Source of the DNA: Epiperipatus broadwayi | Taxonomy: Eukaryota; Onychophora; Udeonychophora; Euonychophora; Peripatidae | Direction: 5' to 3' | Assembly: GCA_028023455.1 (NCBI GenBank) | Contig: JAQFVV010000049.1 | Location: 2,910,536-2,974,535 of the forward strand | DNA length: 64,000 bases | Shown: positions 35,981 to 48,298 of the stretch, one piece after another | How positions within the stretch are numbered: the stretch's first letter is position 1 | Layout of the letters: each line of letters opens with the position of its first letter | Notes under the pieces: model-generated | Databases searched by the model: none | What the model was told of the DNA's origin: nothing | The model's input: only the letters and a program-made list of their open reading frames with translations | Translations under genes and position numbers: made by a program

Positions 35981-36405
35981 CTGTAATGAAATTTTCACTA
36001 CACCACTCTCACGCATAGTAGGGACTGTTTTTATCTGCTTTTAACACCTTGTAAAGAGGTGTAATCATATACATATGACAAAAGATGTGAAAAAAGATGT
36101 ATGATTCCCAAGATGAACATTTCGTGCTGATCCAGCATTCATCAGTTTGCCCAGACCACAATCTCTTACATATATCTTTATCATTGGTCAGTATATATAA
36201 TAGCCAATTATTACAGTTTAATTGATGTATCAAACTTAATGCCCTCACAACTTTAACACAAACCACTTGATGGAAGTATATTAATTTTTGTTAGTCATTT
36301 ATTAGACTGGAGATTATCCACTTAATGAATAATATTTCTGTAGTGTAATTTTCACTACACCGCTCTTATGGAAGGTAGAGACTGGTTTCTATCTGCTTTT
36401 AAGAA
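35981..36405. repeat. Direct repeat pair of ~65 bp
   Basis: 35981-36045 and 36339-36405 share attttcactacacc..ctct and gactg.tt.tatctgctttta, in the same orientation, separated by about 290 bp. They could be terminal direct repeats of a small unknown element or a local duplication. Confidence 0.6.
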
Positions 36406-37021
36406 CTTGGTTTTTGTCTTTCTATGCCATAAATTAAATCTTTGGTTTTTATTAAATGCAGAAGTATTAAACAAGATAGTGTTAATATAAGATGGATTAT
36501 TAAAATAGTAAAAAAAATGTGCTAAGAATACTTATGCTCCTAAAACTGCTATAGTTATAATATCTTATAAGTATTTAGTGGATATTAAAACAAGTATTAA
36601 GTTTGTGTTGGAAGAAAGATATAAACAGAAAAAAATTATTGGTAAGCAATAAAAGAGTACTTAGTCAGTACAAAATTCTTTCTTATATACTTTAACAAAG
36701 AATATACTGAAAAGAGTAAACACATGCCATTTACTAAAAATAAATATGATAATCAAGATTAGGAAATTAGTACAAAATTAAAAACATCACATAGATATAT
36801 TTTCTGAATTCACTATTTAGCCTATAGTTTCAGTTTAAAAACAAGAAAATATTCTTAACTTTATTACAAGTAATTTGCTTTTGCATTCTAAGCCATTTTT
36901 TCATCAATTAATATCTACTCATAATTATATCTGTTCATAATTTGTGAAATGACATATAAAATATTTATTATGAATTACTTAGCACCATATGCTATGCAAA
37001 AGTTCCTTGTAAATAAGTACC
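36406..37021. other. AT-rich sequence, no feature recognised
   Basis: No supported feature. Confidence 0.5.
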
Positions 37022-37272
37022 TGTAAAAATGGAGTTGGGCTGGACATATTGCTAGAAGAGATGATAATAGATGGACAATTGAAATTTTAAACTGGATTCC
37101 AAGAGATTGTAAAAGACCCAGAAAGAGACCACATGTGAGATGGATGGATGAAATAAGAAAATGTGCAGGAGTGTTATGGAGAAGAGAAGCTAAAGATCGG
37201 AGAAGATGGATTAAACTTGGAGAGACCTTCATCCTGCAGTGGATTGATAATGGTTGATGATGATGATGATGA
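37022..37272 (+). pseudogene. RTE-type LINE 3' end with (GATGAT)n tail
   Basis: The frame reads WSWAGHIARRDDNRWTIEIL, then WIPRDCKRPRKRPHVRWMDE, WRREAKDRRRW and ETFILQWID before the stop. This is the signature C-terminus of RTE-clade polyproteins (WAGHxAR..DxRWT, RPxxRWxDE, DRxxW, GExFIxQW). It is followed by a gatgatgatgatga simple-repeat tail, normal for RTE 3' ends. It is strongly 5'-truncated. The tryptophan and arginine positions are well kept, so this copy is younger than the relic at 4730-5460. Confidence 0.85.
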
Positions 37273-38254
37273 AAAAAATATTTTTTTTTGAAAATTAATA
37301 ATCTTTTTTCAGCAGTAAATACAATAATTATAATTACAAATATAAATATTTCAGTGATTTTTTCCAAACTAGTGAAACCTCTAAAAACATCATGTGCAGA
37401 AAAAATAAAAAAAGTCACAGGCTTTGGAAATTCAGTATTCAATCTCAGTCCTAAGTTAATATTAAATTTAATTATACTTATGCATGCACATGCCATTATG
37501 GCATAAGTATAATATTTTAAAATTTTTACTAATTAATAAAGTAATTTCAGATTTAGAAATGTTAAAAATATATATTTAAAATAATCATTAATTATATTAT
37601 TAAAAAGTGAGCAAATTATGTTAAAACCAATAAATAAACTTTTTTTTAATATATATAATGTCCGGTGTTTATTATTGAATATTCAAATTAATAAAAATAT
37701 AAATATTATGTATAAATCACCAAGATTTTAGGTCCAGATGATTAAACAATAGAATCTTCATCAACCTTTTCAGATATAAATCTCCTGATACTTGCAAAAT
37801 ATGTAGTTTTATTTTATTTTAAAGAAAAAATAAATATTTTAAAATTACTTGCACTACTTTTAAATCTCTTTAAAAAATGGCAGCTAACATTTTTTTGTTT
37901 TTTCAATCTTTTTATGATTTTTTTTTCCCATAAAGCATTAATAATGTTGGTACAAACGGAGACAAATTAGCTTATCTGAATTTAGTAGTATTATAATTAT
38001 TCTGAGATTTCAATTATTTTAAAATTTGACTATTATATTTAGCAATTTTAATTTTATCCGAATAATTTAATTTTTCTACTGACATGGATTGGTTTTTTGA
38101 TGTGTAATTTAAACTTACATATTGTAGTTAGTTAACTGCAAGGGTAATTTCTGTTATAATAAATTAGAATTTGTATTCGCATTTAAATTTGGGATCTTAT
38201 TATATTCAATTTTTTACATGAAACAAAAGTATTTTTGAAAAAAAAAATTAAATA
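37273..38254. other. AT-rich sequence, no feature recognised
   Basis: 37640-37800 (minus strand) faintly resembles a PLE tail, but not enough to annotate. Confidence 0.45.
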
Positions 38255-39955
38255 TATATATTGTCTACACTAAACTTACTGTAATTATAAGGGACTTGAA
38301 TTCAGACTTTCAATCTCCACATGTCATCTACTAAATCCATCTTATACAACTGATACCCATAACCAAATACATGGGAAAAATAAATGATATTCAATACATG
38401 TATTTCATGCTAAACCAAAACTAATCATTTGGTCCAGATGACCATCTCCAACACATATACACAATTACAGCACAGTTTATATTAAGATAGCAAACGTTCA
38501 AATTTTAATGGACAAGCTTCAATCCTCTCTCCCCAACTCTCCATCCATCCATATTAATAATCCAAGGATTAAATGCTCAAAGCTCTTGATGATGATAATA
38601 TTGTTGTCATACCTATGTTGACCTTAAGTCAATCTGATCCCTCATACATAGGACCATAATATGTCCATTTAATTATAAAGAAGAGGGATGGGCAGAATAC
38701 AGGCTGAATATGTAATGTTTAAATACATGTATATTGTCTATACTAAACTTAAGATAATTATAAAAGACTTTAACTCGAATTTTTAAACTTCCCACAGCTA
38801 CCTAATTCATCTTACGCAAGATACACATGACCAAATACATGTAAAAATGTAAATTATTTGCAATATAAGTATTTGGTGTTGAATCAACACTGATCAGTTG
38901 GTCCAGATCATCATCTCCAACACATATATACAATTTCTGCACAATTTATATTAAAATAGAAAATCTTTAAACTTTAATAGACAAGCTTCAGACTTCTCTA
39001 CTATTTAACTCTTCAATCATCCATATCATTGAAAATATGAAATAGTCCAAACCCTTGATGATGCCAATATTATTATCATACCCATGTTAACCTAAAGTCA
39101 ATATGACCCCTTACACATAGGACCTTACTATGTCCATTTAATTATATATGGGTATGACAATAATATTGACATTATCAATGGCTTTGGGTATTTTATTCTT
39201 GGCTTTTTAATGATATGGATGGCTAAAGGGTTGGAAAGTGGAAAATATTGAAGTTTGTCCATTAAAGTTTGAAGATTTGCTATCTTAATACAAACTGTGT
39301 AGTGATTGTATATATGTGTTGGAGATAATGATCTGGACCAAATGATGAATGCTGGTCCAGCATGAAATATATATATTAGAGATCATTTTTCTTTTTCATA
39401 TTTATTTGGTCATATGTATCAGTTGTATAAGATGGATTGGGTAGCTGTGGGGAGTTTGAATGTCTGGCTTCAAGTCTCTTATAATTACATTTAATATAGA
39501 CAGTATATATGTACTTAAATATTACATATTCAGCCTGTATTCTGCCCATTCCCTGTCTATATAATTAGATTGGCATATTAAGGTCCTATGTATGAGGATT
39601 CAGATTGACTTAAGGTCAACATGGATATGACAATAATATTGGCATCATCAAGGGCTTTGAGAATTTTATTTTTGGATTTTCAATGACATGGATGGCTGAA
39701 GAGTTGGAGAGTGGAGAAGATTGAAACTTTCTCTATTAATGTTTGAAGATTTGCTTTCTTAATACAAACTGTGCAGTGATTGTAAATATGTGTTTGAGAT
39801 AGTGATCTGGATCAACTGATGAGTGCTGCTTCAGCATGAAATACATATACTGAAGAGCAGTTATTTTGCTCACATGTATTTGGTCATGTGTATCAATTGT
39901 ATAAGATGGATTGTTTGGGGAGTTTGGAAGTCTGAGTTCATGCAATTATATATAT
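38255..39955. repeat. Giant palindrome: two direct units followed by two inverted units (A-B-B'-A')
   Basis: Unit A (38263-38725) and unit B (38730-39145) are direct diverged copies, each containing attgtctacactaaact, atccatcttacaca-like sequence, accaaatacatg, atttcatgctaaacc, and cctatgttgaccttaagtca. B' (39145-39505) and A' (39505-39945) are their inverted complements, mirrored about position ~39145. The outer ends abut (TA)n tracts; the solo LTR at 39964 is inserted in the right one. Another diverged unit is at 22597-22760. Non-coding. Confidence 0.85.
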
Positions 39956-39963
39956 ATATATAT

Positions 39964-41684
39964 TGAGCCGATAATTTCGATCAGCTCATGTTATAATCTA
40001 TATGTGTATACAAATATACGTATATACACATATATATTAGGTATAAAATAAGAAATAAATTTTGTGTGTATAGGGAGTTGTTTTTGTGGTATTATTTATT
40101 AGTTTTTTTATATAAGTTTTTTTTGGTATTATCCATTCGTTTTTTTTATTGGGATTTGAAAAAGAAAAAAAAGCAAAATGGTAGATTAGTTATTTTTTAA
40201 TTGGATTGAGAGATTACATCAAAAGTGATATTAAAATTTTTTTGAAGTTTTTGGAAACAATTTTGTAATTAATTATTTTAATTTTTTAATCTGAAGGGAG
40301 GAGAGAGAAAAAAAGAATTGTAATTAATTCTATTGTCATGACTTCTAGTTAGCAATGTGTTAAAAACAAAAAATTAAAGGAATGCAATCACTGGCCGGGA
40401 ATGTGATAAAAAAAAGGACAATGACAAAAAGGACTATAAATAGAAAGGAAAACCTATTGTGTGTTTAATTATTAGTTTTCTTTTAATAAAAAAAAACTAT
40501 TATATAAGAAAATGAAAATAAAAATGATAGAAAGCTAAACGAAATAGAATCGTCCCCAGCTGGGACACTGATCTATTCCTAGATCTTCATCGAAACAAAC
40601 CACCTCAAGGAACATCAAACCACATAGGAGAAAGTGGAGCTAGCCATGCAACAAAATTAGTGCTGAGAATCAACTCCCAAGAGATACAAAGAAACACTTA
40701 TGGACGTACACTGATCGATCAGGGTAATGGAAACTTTGTTTACTGATTGAACTATAGGCATTAGTGAACTTTAAGCATATTTTTTTTAGGATTGCATTCA
40801 ACCTTTAATGAACTATGAGTTACGACAATAGAAGGGAATTTTTTTTATATATTAATAATGTTTATATCTACATTAATTAATTTGTTTATTTAGAATACGT
40901 AAATTAGTTGTTATGTTTTAATTTTTATTTATGAATGGTTTAATTAAATTTTGAAGAAATTTTCAGAACTATTGGACGAGGTTAAAAAAAAAATAAATAA
41001 TAATAATCCCATAAATGAATCCAAGAGAATGTTATCAGAATAGAATTGTAAATGATTTAGAAAGCAAAATGAAAAGTATTAAGGGTTGAGAAAATATTGA
41101 AAGAGAGGATAAGGGTTTTGTGTTATAACTTACTCCTAATAGTAAGTCGCTTAGTCCCAATACTGGTCAAAATTTGGATTGGGTTGGGCACATATTTAAG
41201 TAAAAGCGCATGTTCCTTTGAGAACAAAATATATATTGCTCTTCACCTTTGTTTTTAAAAAAAAAGAGAGAGAACGGTTACATTAGTTATGTCAGAGTAG
41301 AGAAAAGAGGAAAGTAGAGGGGGTGGGGTTATTAGTGATTTGTTTTGGTAATAGTCTTGAATAAAATGAAAATAAACTATAATCAAGTGTATTATTAACT
41401 AAAGGTTATGAAAGTGTATTTGTTTGTTTTTTTGCATTGGTTCTTTACACAATGAAAACCTATTATTGTATTGAATCCATTTATATTAAAATGGGATTGT
41501 GAAGGGAGGTTTAGCTGGATCTGTCATACACATACAAATTATCAACTGTGAATATAAGATTTTTCTAATTTTGCGGTTCTAGGTTCTTTTCCTAATGGCA
41601 CCCTTGTATGATATCGATCCCAGATTTAATTAAAATTTTTAATTCTCAGCGTACGATCATTCAGATATAAAAAGTAGTGGCACA
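39964..41684 (+). mobile_element. Probable solo LTR inserted in (TA)n
   Basis: The 1721-bp unit starts TGAGCCGATAATTTCGATCA followed by GCTCA (a terminal hairpin TGAGC/GCTCA with inner CGAT pairing) and ends GTGGCACA. It is flanked on both sides by (TA)n. A TATA box (TATAAATAG, 40435-40443) lies about 470 bp from the start, the same offset as in the 11.9-18.1 kb LTRs. No primer-binding site or coding follows, as expected of a solo LTR. The class is inferred from structure only; no second copy is present in the window. Confidence 0.55.
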
Positions 41685-41911
41685 ATATATATATATTGTA
41701 ACCAGTTGGCTTACACAACACACAATTATATAGTGTGTGTGCATAAATATATATAAAGTTGAAAGGAAATGTAGAAATAAACACTGACAAAAATTGTAGT
41801 ATTTATTTTCTACATTCACTGAAGTAAAAAAAAAAAAATAATAACTCTGATTTAAAATAAAAATTGTTTTATAAATTAAACTTTTAAAAGATCTGAATAA
41901 ATATAAATATT

Positions 41912-41912
<1 letters not shown>

Positions 41913-42002
<90 letters not shown>

Positions 42003-42020
42003 TATTATTATTATTATTAT
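41913..42020. repeat. (ATT)n microsatellite with internal (ATC)n block
   Basis: The tract is ATT units, then ATC units at about 41971-42000, then ATT again, the same architecture as 7641-7860. Confidence 0.95.
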
Positions 42021-43724
42021 GATTATTCTGACTTTGAAATGTAAAAACACCATACTTATTTTTGAAATTTTTTAATTAATTAAAACATGTATGTAGATTC
42101 CAAGGGATTAGAGAGATAAAAATAAAACTCTGTTTTCAATCAAGGTGTTATCACCTCAGATGATTTTATAAAAGAGCTAATAAAAATATCAGCTGCCATC
42201 TGGATAGTGAATTTTGAAGAGAATAGTTTGACTACTAAATTTTTTTGAATGTGTCAGCAACTAGCTGACCAAAATATATAGCTGCAGTTTGTTGTTGGTT
42301 GTAGTAGAGTTGGCAGAATGGCTACCATGAACTGGTGTAGCTGAAGGCAGGAGAGTAGATCCAGGAGCTGCTACTATTTTCTTTCACAGAAGTTTTGATT
42401 TACTTGAAGCTGGGTCACTTCTGAATCAATAGTCTGAAAAAAAATGAGGACAAAATACCTTGCTGACTTGAAATTTTCCAATTCTTAGTCTAATGGAACC
42501 AACTGCAGAACAACCCTTATCTGGACTATACCAATGAGAAACCAGCAAAGTCATCAAGAAAAATCTTCTAGCTTGCCCAGGGAACCCCAGCTTGCTGAAG
42601 AAGTAGTTATATGTATGCTGACATATCTAAAGGCAGAGAAGCACAGATAGACATATGTACATCTGGGGGTGAGTAGCATTATATATGATAATGAAGTTTT
42701 AAATAATTTCCTTAGTAATATGACATTTTATAACAGATAGATATATACAAAATATTAGTTTAAAATCATTTATTAAAGAAAAAAAAAGGGAGTTAAATTT
42801 ATATTTATAATTTATTTTAAAAAAGAGAGAAAACGTTATAAAATCTTTTTGCCTTAAAAAAAAAAAGACATTTTAATCAATTAACAATCAACTGTCAAAA
42901 TTTGGTAGTTCTTACTTTAATGAAAAAGACTATATTCAGCAAAGAGAATTAAATTGTGAAAATAATTTGTGATAAATACAAATATTATGTAGATAAAGTA
43001 ATATTTTGCATGTCTATGCAAATTATATATATATGTTTTAGTAAACCTACTATGTAAATTGTATAGCATTTAACTGAAACTTTAATCATTTATTGTATTT
43101 TTATGTAACTCAAGATTTTGATAATATTTTTTAACAAGTTGAATGTGTCAGAAATTTTAAGCACACACATATATGTGTGCCTATATCTGTCAATTGTATT
43201 GCAAATACCAATGCTTGTCAAGTATGACTTATATGTAAATTTTTAATTATTTTTATTATTATTAAATGTCTATTCAAAGATGCATTAATTGTATATTAGA
43301 AATTGCATATCTGTGTGCACATACATGTAAATCAATGTAACAATTTGAATTTGAATAATATTTATGTAAATCACAATGTAATTTTTTTTATTGTATAATT
43401 TTCAAAATCAGAACCTTTATCTTATAAGACCTTAAATGTCATTTTTTTTTTGTTAATAATAAACTTGTATTTAATTATTAAAATTGTATTGTATCATCTC
43501 TTGGTCACATACAGTATTAGAGCTTATGTTCTCTGAGTTAGATTCGAGCACAGGATGAATATATAATTGAGGATGTATATTAGTGCTTTTGGCACATCCA
43601 GAGATGATCAATCATCATCCTGGTTGGTGCATAAGATTATATTCTTTAAAGCCCAGGCACTATTATCTTTAATTTTAGTTTAGTCTTATTAGAAGTTAAA
43701 GTTTATAGTTGGCCAGTACATTAA
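42021..43724. other. No gene recognised
   Basis: 42290-42640 is less AT-rich but shows no sustained frame. Confidence 0.45.
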
Positions 43725-43800
43725 TGGCACTAAGTGGACAGAGCATTGATGATGATCAGTATGTTTTCAATGTCCCAGCATTATTGTTTCGATTGCTGAT
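43725..43800 (+). repeat. Possible tRNA-derived SINE fragment (weak)
   Basis: taagtggacagagcattgat resembles a box A region (TRGC..AGTGG..AGAGCA). About 45 bp later, tgtttcgattgctg resembles box B (GGTTCGAATCC). No cloverleaf could be drawn with confidence. Confidence 0.2.
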
Positions 43801-44263
43801 TTTTATGTATTCTGATGGATTAGCACTTACAATGGTCAATTCAAGTTATGTTTAAATAATTGCCCAAGCTGTCAAAGGCTCAATAGGTAGACTGGTCTAC
43901 AGAAGACCTATTTCCATTCCAGTCACAAGGTTGACTGTTGATTAATATTTTTTATTGTTCAAATCCAGCCACAAGATGGACTGTTGATTTTATTATATTT
44001 TATTGTGTATCATTTGTGATGATGAATGGTGTTTTGGATAGTACTCATACTTATTTATAATTACCTTTATAATGCTGGGTGATGGGTAAATATGCTTTTA
44101 ATTGTTCTTCAGATCCCTGTGATCTCTCAGAGATTCTGTAATCTCATACTTTTATATCCTTAAATATTATACCTTTGTAAATTATTATTTCATTTATGGA
44201 TTAGCTGGGGGTGATGTTGACTTTTCCATCACCCCAGGTTCACCTCATCTATCTCATCCCATT

Positions 44264-44266
<3 letters not shown>

Positions 44267-44312
<46 letters not shown>

Positions 44313-44317
44313 ATGGG

Positions 44318-44355
<38 letters not shown>
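44267..44355. repeat. Two (TA)n tracts around a short non-repeat core
   Basis: TA repeats at 44270-44307 and about 44322-44353 flank aaactaatgggatatatt. The core taatgggat is the complement of atcccatta just left of the first tract, so the locus can form a cruciform. Confidence 0.85.
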
Positions 44356-44357
<2 letters not shown>

Positions 44358-45005
44358 GTTTCCAACCAGTAACCACCTAAACATTCACAGTAAATATAGC
44401 AACCAATATTTCTAACTGCTGTCAAGGCAACCTTCACACCTTTTAATAGCAAGAATGGAAATATATATATAACAATATAAAATAATAAATATAATGGTAT
44501 CTGCAGAAGTACTTTTGATTAATTCCTTAACCCTCCTCAACTGCCATTAAATATTTGAATTTTTAGTAAAATTCATATGAAGTAAAGTTTTATATGAGTT
44601 TAAAGTAATATAACATTGTTCATTATCCAGTTACAAAAAAACCAAATGAATAGAGTGAATCTGACATTGTGACCTGAATTGAGTGAACTCAAGACCATGT
44701 CTTAATCTTTTAACCTGTTAGCTCTCATCTTGGAAATTGCTTGGGTATGTGATCACTTGCTTGAAATTACAATAATTGAGTTAATATTACTTAGATGGTG
44801 TATCTTTTGCATTTTATAGATTCCCAGTTTCATCACCCTATGATTACTGTTGGCATATAAAATTTTTTTAATGTTATGGTAATTTCATATTTTAAAATAC
44901 TCATATGCAATACTTTTTAAGTTACAATATTAAAGAGCAAAACTTTAATCGATGTTGTTTTTAAAGGTTCTTTTGTTTAACATATTCATGGATGCTTTAT
45001 ACTTC
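44356..45005. other. AT-rich sequence, no feature recognised
   Basis: No supported feature. Confidence 0.5.
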
Positions 45006-45563
45006 TTCTAATGAAAATATCCAAAGAAAAGAATACTTAGCTTTATTACTACCTAGCTATGTTTTATATAATGTATATCATATTCATAGCTTATAGTAAT
45101 ATGATTTAAGAGTTTTTAATATTAATATTAGTATTAATGACTAATTAGCTATTCAAAATATTAAAATTTATTTAAGTAGCCCTGTTCTTTATATTGATAT
45201 GCATGTGCTTTTTTTATTGGTTGAAATGGTCACTTGATATTGCCGAGGTCTCTTCAATTTTCTGCTTTCTGCCCCTATTTTCTATGTATATAAGGAGACT
45301 TGGGCAGTAGCCAGTGACCATTTTTCAATCAATAGAAAAGATCCAAGCATACTTCTATCAAAGAAGTGAGTCATTTAAATAAATTTGGATATTTTGAATA
45401 GCTAATTAGTCACTACTTATAGTTAAATACTAATAACTGTTAAGTCGTATTACTATAAGCCATGTATATAATGTGCATTATATTGAAATTATGCTAAGCA
45501 GTAATAAAGCAGAATATTTTTCAAAAAAAAAACTATCATTTTTTTGTGGATGTTTTCATTAAC
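45006..45563. mobile_element. Complete fold-back MITE of ~558 bp
   Basis: The left arm starts ctaatgaaaatatcc and the right arm ends ggatgttttcattaac. Pairing continues through agctttattactacctagct / atgctaagcagtaataaagc, gactaattagctattcaaaat / attttgaatagctaattagtc and gaaatggtcact / agtgaccatttttc. It reaches a ~65-bp centre with a less AT-rich core (tgctttctgcccctattttc). Arms of this family also flank the LINE at 24478-26344. Non-coding. Confidence 0.85.
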
Positions 45564-45804
45564 AGATGTGCATTACATTAACTCAGAAAAGATATAAATT
45601 ATTTATAGTTGAATATCATAGATGCTTTCTAAAATTAATTAAATTATTCATAAGCACAGAAAAACACAAGAAAATATTGCTTCTAAACCTTTTTGTAATA
45701 ATATTTAAATTATCAGAAATAAAGTAGTGAGTGTGAGACAGGCTTCTAATTTATGACCAAAAAATTGGGCCTATCACTTTTTTAACTATTAGAAGCATAA
45801 TGTT

Positions 45805-45906
45805 ACAATAACCACAAAATATATATATATATATATATATATGAATTAAATGTGGACAATAACCACAAAATATATATATATATATATATATATGAATTAA
45901 ATGTGG
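45805..45906. repeat. Two near-perfect tandem copies of a 51-bp unit containing (TA)n
   Basis: The unit acaataaccacaaaa + (TA)n + tgaattaaatgtgg at 45805-45855 is repeated at 45856-45906. It parallels the 54-bp duplication at 11111-11218. Confidence 0.9.
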
Positions 45907-46140
45907 AAAGCTAGCTAATCTTCATAATGATGAGGTTCAATGCATAAGTTATGAGACTTTTTATAAATATTTAAAGTTACTTGATATCTCTATCTATTAA
46001 TAAATATAAAAAGTGTTTAAATAATAATTAATAAATTAAAGGGATATTCTATTAATCTCAAAATATATTCAAATATCAACTAATTTACAATCTCGGGGGC
46101 AATTATAATATTTATGAAGCATCATATATGACAAGAATCT

Positions 46141-46480
46141 AAAACAGGCAAAACTCTCCATATAGTAATGTCTCTCAGTGCAAACCAGAGTAATCAATGG
46201 ATGCCAAAAGGCTTGTGCATAAAATTCCTATCTAGTGCATACTCATTTAATATCCCCAGACTAGCTTTCATCAGTGAGAAGCTTTGGATCTGAGAGCATT
46301 GCACCTAGATCTAGTTTGGGGATATTGGATGAGTAGTCACTAGATAGGAATTTTGTGTGCAAGCCTTCTAGCATCAATTGACTACTCTGGCTTGCACTGA
46401 GTGGCATTACTATATGGAGAGTTTTGCCTGTTTTAATAACAGTTATGAGCAAGCTTAAGAAATGGTGATCATGTGATGTT
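46141..46480. mobile_element. Fold-back MITE, ctctccatatagta family, copy 3
   Basis: The arms aaaacaggcaaaactctcca (46141-46160) and tggagagttttgcctgtttt (46416-46435) are perfect complements. The pairing continues inward through gagtaatcaatggatgcc and attcctatctagtgc to a centre near 46290. The right flank ataacagttatgagc..aagaaatggtgatcatgtgatg matches the flank of copy 1 (~19970-20010), suggesting the true element is longer on that side. The 63-codon minus frame is a by-product. Confidence 0.85.
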
Positions 46481-46971
46481 TAATGATTAGAATCTGTTGC
46501 AATTAAGTGAAAAATAATAAATAACACAAAATATGAAAATAAATTTAAAAAAATTATTTACATTTTATTTATAATATTATCAAGGCAAACCTTTTTTTAT
46601 AAACCTGTTGAAGTTCTGGAAAAAGAAAACCAAACAAAAAGATACCATTAATTAGTCTTTAAATTCTTGTTTCAAATATTTAATAATGTTGTGATTTGTT
46701 TTGCTGTAGAGATATATGTAAACATAAATATGAAGTAATTATTTAGTCTACTTACTCATGCACACCTTATGGCTTATGTATATGTGCATGTGAATATTTG
46801 AATTCCAACAAACAAAAATATTTTACCTGACACAACAATATTTCTTTGGGGAATTTTAAATTAAAAAAATAGCATGCATACTAGGAATAAATATATGTAA
46901 AAAAATATCATTTAGCTTTAATTAAAATCAAAGAAAAGTTTGATTTTAAGTCTTTATGAAGAACTCTTTAT

Positions 46972-47605
46972 CTAGATCTTCTTGAAGTTAATGGAATTCA
47001 AAATGTTTTGAAGGCAATTAGAGATATAATAAGTCAATTTTCTTAACCTTATGTCAAATAATCTATTGTCCTTGTTTTTACTTAGAAAGTGATCAAATGA
47101 TTCCTGGAATGTCACATCTGCATGATCCATATAGATGTAAACATCAGCTTTCTGGGGGCTTCCTTTAATAATAGTAGACTTAAAATCATTTTGTAGGTAT
47201 GATCGTATAATTTTCTTAAAATTTTTTATTAAGCAATTATGTTAAGATGACTTTTTACTGATGCCTAACATAGATGAGATCTCAGCAGATATATTGACAG
47301 GATTTTTGGTAAGTATCAGGCAATAAACAAGACCGCCTAATACTTTATTAGTTTTTCAGCCAGACATTTTTCAAGTTCTATTATTCAATATACTTAATTT
47401 TCATAAATAAATTAGACATCTGAAGCTTTCAAAAGATGTTTTAGGAGTAAAAGCTTTATATTTTAATATACTAAAAATATTTTTTTAAGATCATTGCCTT
47501 GACATAAGCATTGTTATGACATTTTTCAAGTAAAAATTTCAAGCAATGAAATATCTGATTGCCTTCACATATTTTTATAGAGTTGCATATACATCTTTCA
47601 ACACT
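46972..47605 (-). pseudogene. Decayed coding relic of unknown protein
   Basis: Reading minus from 47605, long coherent stretches appear with a few frameshifts. First is SVERCICNSIKICEGNQIFH through KCHNNAYVKAMILKKYF, then KAFTPKTSFESFRCLI and IELEKCLAEKLIKY. A stretch of more than 100 codons with a single stop follows: NPVNISAEISSMLGISKKSS, then FKSTIIKGSPQKADVYIYMD, HADVTFQESFDHFLSKNKDN and RLFDIRLRKLTYYISN, ending at 46972. This is far more than expected by chance in such AT-rich DNA, so it derives from a protein gene: a host pseudogene or the ORF of an unknown element. I do not recognise the family. It ends beside the PLE palindrome at 47720. Confidence 0.4.
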
Positions 47606-47719
47606 ATTTAGATAGAATGTTTGGGATTAAACAAATATTTTTAAAAATGTTTTAAAGAATTTTGCATAAAAATTTATAAACATTGAATATGTATATAAAG
47701 AAAAAACTCCTAATTAAAG

Positions 47720-48298
47720 AAATATATTTAATAATTAGTACTAGCATGAGATTCGAACCTGGATCCAAAGCTCTAAAGAAATGAGCCATCCTGCCAAAGG
47801 CAACAGTCAGTAGAAATTTCATATACTTATGTATGAGGTTCCTTCTGATTACTCCACTTTTTCCTAAGAGCAAAGTTGATTAGTGGTTTTCATACAATAT
47901 ATATAGTCACACTAGGTTATCTCATGGGATTGTTTGCTATTGTCATTTGAAAAGCTTCTTTAAATTTTCTTCTTTGTACCCTTTCTTCTTTATCCAATAT
48001 TTTTATATATTTCCCAATAGAATATATTCATTGGCACAAACATGGTCTCCTATGCTAGACACACCTGTTTTCTCTCTTCTAATCATCAATTTGTTTTCTT
48101 GCAAGCGCTTCTCAATGGGACAACTGATCTCACTAATATACGTTCTTCTATATTCACATGATATTTTGTAGATGCAGTTTTTTTCAGCATTTCAAGTTTA
48201 GGCTTTGTAGATGTTAGAATTCCTCATAGGGTGGTATGACTCTGAGAAGCTGTTCTGATATTATATTGATTGCAAATTTTCTTTAATTCGCTGATATT
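47720..48298 (-). pseudogene. Penelope-like element, inverted left arm (GIY-YIG relic plus tail)
   Basis: The minus strand gives NCIYKISCEYRRTYISEISC (the GIY-YIG pair, ~48180-48120), PIEKRLQENKLMIRREKT and a worn continuation, then a tail with accactaatcaactttgctc and a tRNA-like end. It is the inverted, diverged copy of 48385-48985, with arms of about 580-600 bp around an ~87-bp loop. Both arms carry stops, so this insertion is older than the one at 1184-4674. Confidence 0.75.
47735..47812 (-). repeat. tRNA-like sequence at PLE tail (left arm)
   Basis: The minus strand has TTGGCAGGATGGCTCATTTC, then TTAGAGC, and a box B-like GGTTCGAATCTCATG about 25 bp on. It lies at the outer end of the left PLE arm, mirrored by 48880-48960. 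Confidence 0.5.

Noticed and set aside
37640-37800. Minus-strand TTGATGAAG...AAAATCTTGG with a PLE-tail-like continuation
   Set aside because: The segments that should form stem II do not pair and no nuclease sequence precedes it.
44249-44452. Minus frame with YIYIYI repeats
   Set aside because: Translation of (TA)n tracts.
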